DNA from: Elusimicrobiota bacterium
GTDB taxonomy: Bacteria > Elusimicrobiota > Elusimicrobia > 2-02-FULL-39-32
NCBI GenBank assembly: GCA_023249715.1
Contig: JAHFCA010000052.1
Span: 1 to 8,734, forward strand
Reading direction: 5' to 3'
Length of the DNA stretch: 8,734 nt
Shown: positions 1 through 6,285 of the stretch, one piece after another
How positions within the stretch are numbered: the stretch's first letter is position 1
Layout: each line of letters opens with the position of its first letter
Made by a program: the position numbers and the translations under genes
The notes under the pieces: model-generated
Told to the model about the DNA's origin: nothing
Database searches by the model: none
The model's input: only the letters and a program-made list of their open reading frames with translations

Positions 1-140
1 AAATCCACTCCTAATTCCGAAAATTGAAACAGTAAATCTAATGTGGCATTTAAAGTGGGGTACCCCGCCGTTAAAAATAGCGATAAACCGCATCGTTTTT
101 CAGAGGCAATCGTTTTTAATTTCTTTTCTAATAAGTTCAT
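1..140 (-). CDS. trpA: Tryptophan synthase alpha subunit TrpA, N-terminal part (3' end outside window)
   Basis: TrpA splits indole-3-glycerol phosphate into indole and glyceraldehyde 3-phosphate, passing indole to TrpB. Only the first 46 codons are present. They begin MNLLEKKLKTIASEKRCGLS and continue with LFLTAGYPT (21-29), the typical first beta strand and loop of TrpA, then ELGVD (42-46), which in the family leads into the segment with the catalytic glutamate just beyond the window. The ATG at 140 overlaps the trpB stop by four bases (ATGA). A GAGG lies 16 bases upstream, too far to be a good SD, so coupling to trpB is probable. The assignment rests on these motifs and on the position directly after trpB. 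Confidence 0.93.
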   Translation of the reverse strand, partial: MNLLEKKLKTIASEKRCGLSLFLTAGYPTLNATLDLLFQFSELGVD

Positions 141-1315
141 AGGAGTCTTTCTACTTCCTCGACATCTTTATCACCGCGCCCTGATAGACAAACCAAAACA
201 ATATCCTTTTTAGAAAATTTACCGGCAGATTTTTTAAGGTATCCTAAGGCATGGGCTGGTTCCAATGCGGGAAGTATTCCTTCTAGTTTAGACAGCATTA
301 CAAAAGCATCGAGCGCTTCTGTATCGGTAGCAGTCTCATAGCGAGCGCGCCCTGTCTCTTTATAGAAAGCATGTTCCGGTCCCACTCCCGGATAATCTAA
401 TCCCGCTGAAACGGAATGCGTACTCTTTATCTGACCTTCCTCATCCTGCAACACATACGAGAGCGCCCCATGCAAGATTCCTGGCTTGCCGCGGGATAAA
501 CTGGCGGCATGCTCTCCCGTATTAAGACCCTTTCCAGCTGGTTCCACGCCAATAAATTGTACGTCCTTGTCATAATAAAAGGGATGAAAAAAGCCCATGG
601 AGTTCGACCCTCCTCCTACGCAGGCAACTAAAGCATTAGGCAATTTTCCTTCGGCAGCTAAAATTTGTTTTTTAGATTCCATCCCTATCACCGACTGAAA
701 ATCTCGTACCATAGTGGGGTAAGGGTGCGGGCCCACCACAGAACCTAAAACATAAAATGTGTTGCGAACATTTGTCACCCAATCTCTCAATGCTTCATTA
801 ATGGCGTCTTTAAGGGTGCGGCTCCCGCTAGAAACAGGAATCACTTTAGCCCCAAGCAATCGCATTCGAAAAACATTCAGTTTTTGGCGTCTCACATCCT
901 CTTCTCCCATGTAGACCACACACTCTAAACCCAGGAGGCTGGCAGCAGTGGCAGAGGCCACGCCATGTTGGCCCGCGCCTGTCTCGGCAATTATTCTCTT
1001 TTTGCCCATGCGTTTGGCTAAAAGGCACTGCCCTAACGTGTTATTAATTTTATGGGATCCTGTATGGGTTAAATCTTCTCGTTTTAAATAAATTTTAGGT
1101 CCTAGTTTTTGGCTTAAATTTTTTGCGTAAAAAAGAGGAGTGGGCCTTCCTGCAAAATTTTTTAGCAGGTCTGCCAACTCTCTTTTAAAGGAACTAGATT
1201 TTTTTGAGTCGGCATAATATTGGATTAACTCATCCAAAGCGTAACATAGTGTTTCAGGGACAAAACGTCCTCCAAAGATTCCAAAATGACCTTGAGTTTT
1301 TAGTGGGGTGCTCAT
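137..1315 (-). CDS. trpB: Tryptophan synthase beta subunit TrpB
   Basis: TrpB is the PLP enzyme that condenses indole, channelled from TrpA, with serine to form tryptophan. The 392-residue protein is the classical TrpB1 type that pairs with TrpA. It starts with the typical HFGIFGGRFVPETL block. The PLP lysine is Lys89 in HTGSHKINN, the catalytic glutamate is Glu111 in AETGAGQHGVA, the PLP-phosphate loop is GGGSN (234-238), Asp307 lies in SAGLDYPGVGPEH, and Ser378 in CLSGRGDKD contacts the pyridine nitrogen in the family. The usual GGGSNA and ALES(A/S)HA motifs read GGGSNS and ALEPAHA here, which are mild substitutions. AAAGGA is five bases before the start. The gene overlaps trpF upstream and trpA downstream by four bases each, as expected for subunits made in equal amounts. 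Confidence 0.98.
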   Translation of the reverse strand: MSTPLKTQGHFGIFGGRFVPETLCYALDELIQYYADSKKSSSFKRELADLLKNFAGRPTPLFYAKNLSQKLGPKIYLKREDLTHTGSHKINNTLGQCLLAKRMGKKRIIAETGAGQHGVASATAASLLGLECVVYMGEEDVRRQKLNVFRMRLLGAKVIPVSSGSRTLKDAINEALRDWVTNVRNTFYVLGSVVGPHPYPTMVRDFQSVIGMESKKQILAAEGKLPNALVACVGGGSNSMGFFHPFYYDKDVQFIGVEPAGKGLNTGEHAASLSRGKPGILHGALSYVLQDEEGQIKSTHSVSAGLDYPGVGPEHAFYKETGRARYETATDTEALDAFVMLSKLEGILPALEPAHALGYLKKSAGKFSKKDIVLVCLSGRGDKDVEEVERLL

Positions 1316-1965
1316 AACGTTCCTTTAGATTGCTGAATAAAGATTTTCATTTTATCGATATCCTTTTTGCGGGGAGTGTTATTTTTTTCTACACCGCTGG
1401 CCACATCCACTCCTTGCGGTTTAACGATAGCTACAGCGTTGGATACGTTTTCTAGCGTTAAGCCTCCCGCAAGCATGAGTGGAATTCCAAAACTTTTAGC
1501 TTTAGCCGCCAAATTCCAGTCCAAGGGTAGGGGAGGCGTTTCCATCGTAGGTTCTTGTTTAGGGCGGTCCGCTAAAATAGCATCTGCAATTCCTAAATAG
1601 GACGGAATGGAATTTAAGTCCTCTTCACTTTTAATAGAAAAGGCCTTCCACACTCCTAGGCCAAATTTAGATTTCACTTCTTCTAGAAATTGTGCTGTTT
1701 CTTCTCCATGAAATTGTAAGAATGAAAACTTTACCGATTTTACTGTTTTTTCTAAATCGGCTAGGGATGGGTTCATAAAAACCCCTACTACTTTTACAAA
1801 AGGAGGCAATCCTTCCACAATTTCACTGGCCTTCTCGCTGCTAATTTTTCGCTTGCTCTCTTTACAAAAATTTAAGCCGATGTAATCCGCGCCCAAATTG
1901 GTGGCCCAAATCGCATCGGGACCATTTGTAATACCGCAAATTTTAACTTTAATGAGATGGGACAT
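1312..1965 (-). CDS. trpF: Phosphoribosylanthranilate isomerase TrpF
   Basis: TrpF converts phosphoribosylanthranilate to CdRP by an Amadori rearrangement, the same chemistry as HisA encoded upstream. The 217-residue (beta/alpha)8 barrel has the catalytic Cys10 in VKICGIT, the substrate-binding Arg39 in ESKRKIS, VGVFMN (60-65), LQFHGEE (83-89), Asp133 in AILAD as the likely general acid, AGGL (166-169) and DVASGVE (187-193). One feature is unusual. Between Asp133 and the conserved DW (149-150), most TrpF proteins have a GG(S/T)G loop; here the loop reads RPKQEPTMETPPLPL and is about two residues longer than in the Thermotoga protein. The core catalytic residues remain, so I expect an active enzyme. 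AGGA lies ten bases before the ATG. The stop overlaps trpB by four bases (ATGA). Confidence 0.95.
   Translation of the reverse strand: MSHLIKVKICGITNGPDAIWATNLGADYIGLNFCKESKRKISSEKASEIVEGLPPFVKVVGVFMNPSLADLEKTVKSVKFSFLQFHGEETAQFLEEVKSKFGLGVWKAFSIKSEEDLNSIPSYLGIADAILADRPKQEPTMETPPLPLDWNLAAKAKSFGIPLMLAGGLTLENVSNAVAIVKPQGVDVASGVEKNNTPRKKDIDKMKIFIQQSKGTL
1321..1326 (-). promoter_or_regulatory. Strong ribosome binding site of trpB
   Basis: AAAGGA lies five bases before the trpB ATG at 1315, inside the last codons of trpF. It is one of the clearest SD sequences in the window, consistent with a demand for independent initiation of trpB in addition to coupling by the ATGA overlap. Confidence 0.6.
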
Positions 1966-1969
1966 GCTT

Positions 1970-2758
1970 TTAATTTCCTGCCTCTACAAAAGACTTTAAA
2001 AGTTGCTCTCGGTTTTTACTTTTTAAGAGTGATTCTCCGATCAGGGCTCCAGATATTCCGGCCAATTTTAATTTTTTAATCGATTCCGCAGATTGAATGC
2101 CGCTTTCCGAAACGACGATCGTATTTTTAGGTATCCATTTTACTAATTCAAAGGTCACAGCTAAATTAACCGATAAGTCCTTTAAGTTTCTATTGTTAAT
2201 TCCAATAATTTTTGGATTGCCTTTAAGAGCTGCTAGCAGTTCCTCTTTAGAATGAATTTCCACTAAAACATCCAAATCTAACTTTTCTGCCAGATGGGTT
2301 AACTCCAGATAAGAGCTTTCCGTGAGGGCAGCCATAATTAAAAGAATAGCAGAAGCTCCGATGACTTTAGATTCATAAACTTGATAGGGGTCCACAATAA
2401 AATCCTTTCTTAAAATAGGTAGTTCAGTTTTGTGTTTTACATCTATTAAATCCTGAATGGAGCCGCCAAAAAAATTTTCCTCCGTTAATATAGAGAGCGC
2501 GCTAGCTCCCGCTGCTGCGTAGCTTTTTGCAATCTCAATGGGATTATAGTGGCTAAAAAAAAATCCAGCGCTAGGGCTAGCCTTTTTTATTTCGGCAATA
2601 ATAGAAACTTTATCGGGATGTTGAATCGCGGAGATAAAAGAAGGAGGATTTGTTTCTGTACTACATTGATCCATCAATGTGCGTAAAGAAAGCCTTTCCT
2701 TATTTTTTGCCACTTGAATGCGCTTTATCTTTAAAATGTCTTCAAAAACTGTATTCAA
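1970..2758 (-). CDS. trpC: Indole-3-glycerol phosphate synthase TrpC (TTG start)
   Basis: TrpC closes the ring of CdRP with loss of CO2 and water to give indole-3-glycerol phosphate. The 262-residue (beta/alpha)8 barrel is monofunctional and not fused to TrpF. Residues matching known catalytic positions are Glu56 and Lys58 in IIAEIKKASPS, Lys118 in ILRKDFIVDPYQ, Glu167 in VLVEIHS, Asn189 in GINNRNL, and Glu218 and Ser219 in VSESGI. The phosphate site GALIGESLL is near the C-terminus. The start is TTG: the frame is closed two codons upstream, GGAG lies at a good distance, and the N-terminal pattern ILKIKRIQVAKNK lies before the first ATG codon (residue 29), so an ATG start would remove a conserved helix. 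A T9 run encodes Phe66-Phe68. The start overlaps trpD by four bases (TTGA), and trpF follows four bases after the stop. Confidence 0.96.
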   Translation of the reverse strand: MNTVFEDILKIKRIQVAKNKERLSLRTLMDQCSTETNPPSFISAIQHPDKVSIIAEIKKASPSAGFFFSHYNPIEIAKSYAAAGASALSILTEENFFGGSIQDLIDVKHKTELPILRKDFIVDPYQVYESKVIGASAILLIMAALTESSYLELTHLAEKLDLDVLVEIHSKEELLAALKGNPKIIGINNRNLKDLSVNLAVTFELVKWIPKNTIVVSESGIQSAESIKKLKLAGISGALIGESLLKSKNREQLLKSFVEAGN

Positions 2759-3789
2759 ATTTTATGACTCCATTCTTTAAAATCATTCAATTTTTTTAAG
2801 GCGGTTCCAGACCGGATAGAGTTTTGCGCCGCTTTTCCCGCATCCTCTAAGAAAAAGCCCGTGTCCCCTTCTATTAATTTGGCGCAGTAAATCGCCAAAG
2901 CTGCGTTTACTATAACAATATTTTTAAAGGGCCCCTCTTTTCCATTCAGAATATCTAAAATAATTTGAGCATTTGTCTTGGCGTCTCCGCCCTTTAAATC
3001 CTTGAAATCCAACTGGGTACAACCTAAAAGTTCCGTAGGTAACTTTAAATTTTTAACCCTCCCGTTTAAAATTAAATTTGCCTGAGCTGCTTGGGTGAGA
3101 CACCATTCGTCTAATCCGGAGTCATGGAGAATAATGGCGCATCCCCTATCCCCTTGTAACGCTTGCAATACCCGAGTCATTAACGGTACTAATTCGGGTT
3201 TAGAAACGCCTATGATTTGCACGTTCGATAAGGCGGGGTTGAGTAAGGGGCCCAACAAGTTGAATACGGTGCGCACGCCTAACTCTTTTCTAACTGGAGC
3301 TACATTTTTCATGGCTGGGTGATAGAGGGGCGCAAATAAAAAGGTAATTCCAATCTCCTCCAAACATCGCTCCGCCACTGCTTTAGACATATCCGCTTTT
3401 ATTCCCAGCGCTTCTAACACGTCGGCGCTGCCGCATAAACTGGAAACGGAGCGGTTGCCATGCTTTGCCACTTTAAAACCGGCGCCTGCAACTACAAAAG
3501 CTGCCGCCGTCGAAATGTTAAACGTTCCGGCTCCATCCCCTCCTGTTCCGCACGTATCAATAAGAACTTTAGATTTTACAGCGACCTTAATCATGGAGTT
3601 TCTAAGAGCTTTTACAAATCCGATGATTTCAGAAATAGATTCCCCTTTCGATCTTAAAGCCGTTAAAAATCCCGCAGTTTGCGCCGTAGTTAAATTTCCA
3701 TTTAAAATTTCATTCATTAATACGCTCGCTTCGTCTTCTGTGAGATCTTTATGGTTTATAAGGGTTTCTAGCAATAAAGAGGGGTACAT
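2755..3789 (-). CDS. trpD: Anthranilate phosphoribosyltransferase TrpD
   Basis: TrpD joins anthranilate to PRPP, giving N-(5-phosphoribosyl)anthranilate and pyrophosphate. The 344 residues match the family length. An N-terminal helical region contains LTTAQTAGFLTALRSKGE (33-50). The PRPP and metal site is seen in DTCGTGGDGAGTFNIST (78-94) and KHGNRSVSSLCGSADVLEALG (109-129), and the anthranilate side in FAPLYHPAMK and GVRTVFNLLGPLLNP. HDSGLDEW matches the conserved Gly-x-Asp-Glu segment that binds the second metal ion. The ATG at 3789 is preceded by GAGGG (3800-3804) with a 10-base spacer inside the end of trpG. The TGA stop overlaps the TTG start of trpC by four bases. Nothing suggests fusion or damage. 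Confidence 0.97.
   Translation of the reverse strand: MYPSLLLETLINHKDLTEDEASVLMNEILNGNLTTAQTAGFLTALRSKGESISEIIGFVKALRNSMIKVAVKSKVLIDTCGTGGDGAGTFNISTAAAFVVAGAGFKVAKHGNRSVSSLCGSADVLEALGIKADMSKAVAERCLEEIGITFLFAPLYHPAMKNVAPVRKELGVRTVFNLLGPLLNPALSNVQIIGVSKPELVPLMTRVLQALQGDRGCAIILHDSGLDEWCLTQAAQANLILNGRVKNLKLPTELLGCTQLDFKDLKGGDAKTNAQIILDILNGKEGPFKNIVIVNAALAIYCAKLIEGDTGFFLEDAGKAAQNSIRSGTALKKLNDFKEWSHKI
2768..2771 (-). promoter_or_regulatory. Ribosome binding site supporting the TTG start of trpC
   Basis: GGAG lies nine bases before the TTG at 2758, inside the last codons of trpD. In the trpC frame a TAA sits two codons upstream of that TTG and there is no ATG before residue 29. The well-spaced GGAG therefore supports TTG as the real start. 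Confidence 0.7.
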
Positions 3790-3791
3790 AA

Positions 3792-4376
3792 TTATTTTGC
3801 CCTCAAATTTAAAAAGTTCTTTAAAATCTTTTTACCTTCTAAGGTTAAGATAGACTCTGGATGGAACTGGACTCCCACAATCCAAGGGAAATCTTTATGT
3901 TGGAGGCCCATAATCTCTTTTTCTTTAGTCCAGGCAGTCACTGCAAGATTTTTTGGGCAACTTTTCCAATCAACCAATAGGGAATGGTATCGCGTCGCTT
4001 GAAAAGGGTTAGAGAGTCCTTGAAAAAGTCCTTTTTTATTGTGATAGATGGGTGAGGTTTTCCCATGCATGAGTCTACCGGCTCGAATTATAGTTCCGCC
4101 AAAGGCAGCTCCCAAGCATTGGTGACCTAAGCAAACGCCTAATATTGGAGTCGTTTTATGGAAGTGTTCGAATAGCGCAGTAGAAATTCCCGCTTCCTTG
4201 GGGGTACAGGGACCTGGAGAGATAACTATGGAACTGGGTTTTAGTTTTTTAATTGCATCCACTGAAATTTCATTGTTCCGATAAACTAAAATTTTTTGAG
4301 TCTCCTTTACTAATTCTCCAAAATATTGGACGAGGTTAAATGTAAAAGAATCAAAATTATCAATCATTAAAATCAT
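3792..4376 (-). CDS. trpG: Anthranilate synthase component II (glutamine amidotransferase) TrpG
   Basis: TrpG releases ammonia from glutamine for TrpE. The 194-residue protein is a stand-alone class I amidotransferase, not fused to TrpD as in enterobacteria. Motifs are MIDNFDSFTFNLVQ (4-17), SPGPCTP (53-59), the nucleophile Cys82 in GVCLGHQCLG, MHGKTSPI (103-110), RYHSLLVD (129-136), and His172 and Glu174 in GVQFHPESILT. The triad is complete and the length is normal. Such proteins often also serve PabB in folate synthesis. No pabB is in the window, so a dual role is possible but unproven. The ATG at 4376 overlaps the trpE stop by four bases; Met4 is a less likely alternative start. Two bases separate its TAA stop from trpD. 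Confidence 0.97.
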   Translation of the reverse strand: MILMIDNFDSFTFNLVQYFGELVKETQKILVYRNNEISVDAIKKLKPSSIVISPGPCTPKEAGISTALFEHFHKTTPILGVCLGHQCLGAAFGGTIIRAGRLMHGKTSPIYHNKKGLFQGLSNPFQATRYHSLLVDWKSCPKNLAVTAWTKEKEIMGLQHKDFPWIVGVQFHPESILTLEGKKILKNFLNLRAK

Positions 4377-5881
4377 AGGGTTCCACTGTGCGCTAGTTCT
4401 ATCGCTTTAAAGAGTGCTTGGGCTTTAGAACGCGTCTCTTTTTCTTCTCGTTCTGGAATAGAATCTGCCACGATTCCCGCTCCCGCCTGTATATACATTT
4501 TATGATCTTTAAAAAGAATCGTCCGAATAGTAATCGCCATATCCATATCTCCGGAATAAGAAAAGTATCCTATGGATCCGGCATAGAGACCTCGCCTTCT
4601 TTTTTCCAGCTCTTCAATAATTTCCATCGCTCTAATTTTGGGGGCTCCGGTTACCGTTCCAGCAGGAAAACAAGCCTGAAACAGATCGAAGGCATCCTTT
4701 CCCTTATCTAGGCGGCCGGTTACGGTGGAAACTAAATGCATTACATGCGAATACCGTTCCACTGACATAAAATTTTCCATTCTTACAGTTCCGCTTTGGC
4801 AGGTGCGGCCCAAATCATTTCTTCCTAAATCAACCAGCATCAAATGTTCCGCTTTTTCTTTTTCGTCAGAGAGCAACTCTTTTTCCAGCGCAATATCTTC
4901 CTCTACTGTTTTTCCACGTCGCCTCGTTCCGGCAATAGGGCGTACGGTAGCGGTGTCCCCCGCTTTACGCACTAAAATTTCTGGGCTCGATCCAGCCACA
5001 GAGAAATGTTGAAAATTGAGATAGTAAAGATAGGGAGAAGGATTTATCATCCGCAACGCTCTATAAACCTGGAACGGATCCAGTGCGCACTCCAATTCAA
5101 ATCTTTGGGATAGAACTGTCTGAATGACATCTCCCGCCCGAATATATTCTTTACACTTAAGAACCGCCTTACAAAATTCCTCTTTAGAAAAATTAGAGCG
5201 CACTTTCCCCATAGAAGATCCTAGAGTTTGATTCCTGTTCTTCCCAGATATTTTTTTATTTTTAATATCTTCTTCCAGTTTTCTTAAGGTAAGTTCAGAA
5301 GTTTTATAAGCCTTTAGTAAACCCTTTTCACTTTTATCTGAAACTAAATTCCATTTAATCAGAAAGAGTTTATGTTTCCAATGGTCAAAAACAATACATT
5401 CATCCGTTAGTAGAAATAGCCCATCGGGAGTTTCATTTTCTGTGGGGTGTATTTGAGGAACTTTTTCAAAGTTTCGCACCATATCATAACTTACGGTCCC
5501 AATCGCCCCTCCGCAAAAACGGGGCAACTCCGGCAAAATTACTGGCTTAAATTGCTGAAGCAGTTTCTTTAACGCCAGCAGAGGTTTATCTTCATCCCGT
5601 TTTTCAATGAGAACTTCTTTAGAATTTGAGCTTAAAGAATAAATTTGAACTCGATTTTTAGAGCACTCAAATCGATAGTGATACGAAACCGCAATAAAAG
5701 AATGTCTGGCAGAACTCCCGAGTCCTTCCACACTTTCTAATAAAGCGCTATATTTCTTTGGGGCCCCTGCTTTTAGATAGACCGTTACTGGCGTCTCTAA
5801 ATCTGCCGGCATCTCTAAAAATGTTGGCACCAAAGAATGGCTTTGGCTTAATTGTTTAAATGTCTTAAAATCTGGAAACAT
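4373..5881 (-). CDS. trpE: Anthranilate synthase component I TrpE
   Basis: TrpE aminates chorismate and eliminates pyruvate to give anthranilate, using ammonia from TrpG. The 502-residue protein has an N-terminal regulatory domain with LLES at 47-50 and NPSPY at 280-284. Both elements are linked to tryptophan feedback inhibition in characterised TrpE enzymes, so allosteric control is expected. The chorismate-binding domain (about 232-495) shows AGDVIQTVLSQRF, VAGSSPEIL, PIAGTRRRG, LVDLGRNDLGR, ERYSHVMH, FPAGTVTGAPKIRAMEII and AGAGIVADSIPE. PIAGT (315-319), with Ala where PabB has Lys, supports anthranilate rather than aminodeoxychorismate synthase. The ATG at 5881 is the first possible start: the same frame has a stop at 5903-5905 and no other start codon between. 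No SD is visible before it, so translation probably follows from hisI through the TAATG overlap. It ends in an ATGA overlap with trpG. Confidence 0.98.
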   Translation of the reverse strand: MFPDFKTFKQLSQSHSLVPTFLEMPADLETPVTVYLKAGAPKKYSALLESVEGLGSSARHSFIAVSYHYRFECSKNRVQIYSLSSNSKEVLIEKRDEDKPLLALKKLLQQFKPVILPELPRFCGGAIGTVSYDMVRNFEKVPQIHPTENETPDGLFLLTDECIVFDHWKHKLFLIKWNLVSDKSEKGLLKAYKTSELTLRKLEEDIKNKKISGKNRNQTLGSSMGKVRSNFSKEEFCKAVLKCKEYIRAGDVIQTVLSQRFELECALDPFQVYRALRMINPSPYLYYLNFQHFSVAGSSPEILVRKAGDTATVRPIAGTRRRGKTVEEDIALEKELLSDEKEKAEHLMLVDLGRNDLGRTCQSGTVRMENFMSVERYSHVMHLVSTVTGRLDKGKDAFDLFQACFPAGTVTGAPKIRAMEIIEELEKRRRGLYAGSIGYFSYSGDMDMAITIRTILFKDHKMYIQAGAGIVADSIPEREEKETRSKAQALFKAIELAHSGTL

Positions 5882-6285
5882 TATTTTTTTTGCGAATAAA
5901 CTTTATTGGGATCGAATACTTTCTCTCCCTCCTCCACTAACTCTCCATTTTGGTCATTTACTGTTCTGTAAAAACAACTTCTCATGCCGGTATGGCAAGC
6001 GGCTCCGCCCTTTTGTTCTACCTGAATCACTAAACAATCCTGATCACAATCCACTGAAATTTTTTTCACCACCTGAAAGTTGCCCGACTCTTCCCCTTTA
6101 AGCCAAAACTTTTTACGAGACCGGCTCCAAAAGCAGGCTTTTCCCCCTTCTAAGGTTTTTAAAAGAGAGGCTCTATTCATATACGCTACCATTAATACCG
6201 TGCGGTCTTTTGCATCTTGCACCACGCAAGGGATAAGACCCTGCTCATCCCATTTAAGGGTATCTAACCATGCATACGATTTCAT
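5881..6285 (-). CDS. hisI: Phosphoribosyl-AMP cyclohydrolase HisI (no HisE domain)
   Basis: HisI hydrolyses the adenine ring of phosphoribosyl-AMP to give ProFAR, the third step of histidine synthesis and the step before HisA. The 134 residues are one cyclohydrolase domain. They show LIPCVVQD (17-24), VLMVAYMN (30-37), FWSRSR (52-57), KGEESGN (63-69), DCDQD (79-83) and ACHTGMRSCFYR (96-107). Cys80, Cys97 and Cys104 match the zinc-binding cysteines of the family. The bifunctional HisIE of enterobacteria carries a pyrophosphohydrolase domain after this point; here the protein ends about 27 residues later without one. An AAGGAG at 6299-6304 stands 13 bases before the ATG, further than usual. The gene ends CAA AAA AAA TAA, an A8 tract running into the stop, and that stop shares a base with the trpE start. 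Confidence 0.97.
   Translation of the reverse strand: MKSYAWLDTLKWDEQGLIPCVVQDAKDRTVLMVAYMNRASLLKTLEGGKACFWSRSRKKFWLKGEESGNFQVVKKISVDCDQDCLVIQVEQKGGAACHTGMRSCFYRTVNDQNGELVEEGEKVFDPNKVYSQKK
5884..5891 (-). other. A8 tract with A_AAA_AAA heptamer at the end of hisI
   Basis: On the coding strand the last hisI codons read CAA AAA AAA TAA, giving eight consecutive A bases in the phase of a -1 slippery heptamer (5890-5884). After a -1 shift the frame continues ATA ATG, which is the trpE frame. The same frame results if RNA polymerase adds one A. Whether slippage happens is unknown, and no stimulatory structure was identified. The tract may simply be the product of two Lys codons. Confidence 0.4.

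Noticed and set aside
846..1028. Open frame of 60 codons on the minus strand inside trpB in another frame
   Set aside because: The trpB frame is intact across it with catalytic motifs, so the alternative frame is a shadow and not evidence of a frameshift.
2543..2548. TATAAT on the minus strand inside trpC, a possible -10 box
   Set aside because: No sequence resembling TTGACA is found about 17 bases upstream, and it sits mid-gene. It is expected by chance in AT-rich DNA.
3455..3853. Open frame of 132 codons on the plus strand opposite trpD and the end of trpG
   Set aside because: It is antisense to well-supported genes with intact motifs, its product has no recognisable features, and no SD or promoter was seen. 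It is a by-product of trpD codon use.
5895..5990. Search for a promoter for trpE within the end of hisI
   Set aside because: Only weak partial matches such as TTTACA without a properly spaced -10 box were seen, so no promoter is claimed.
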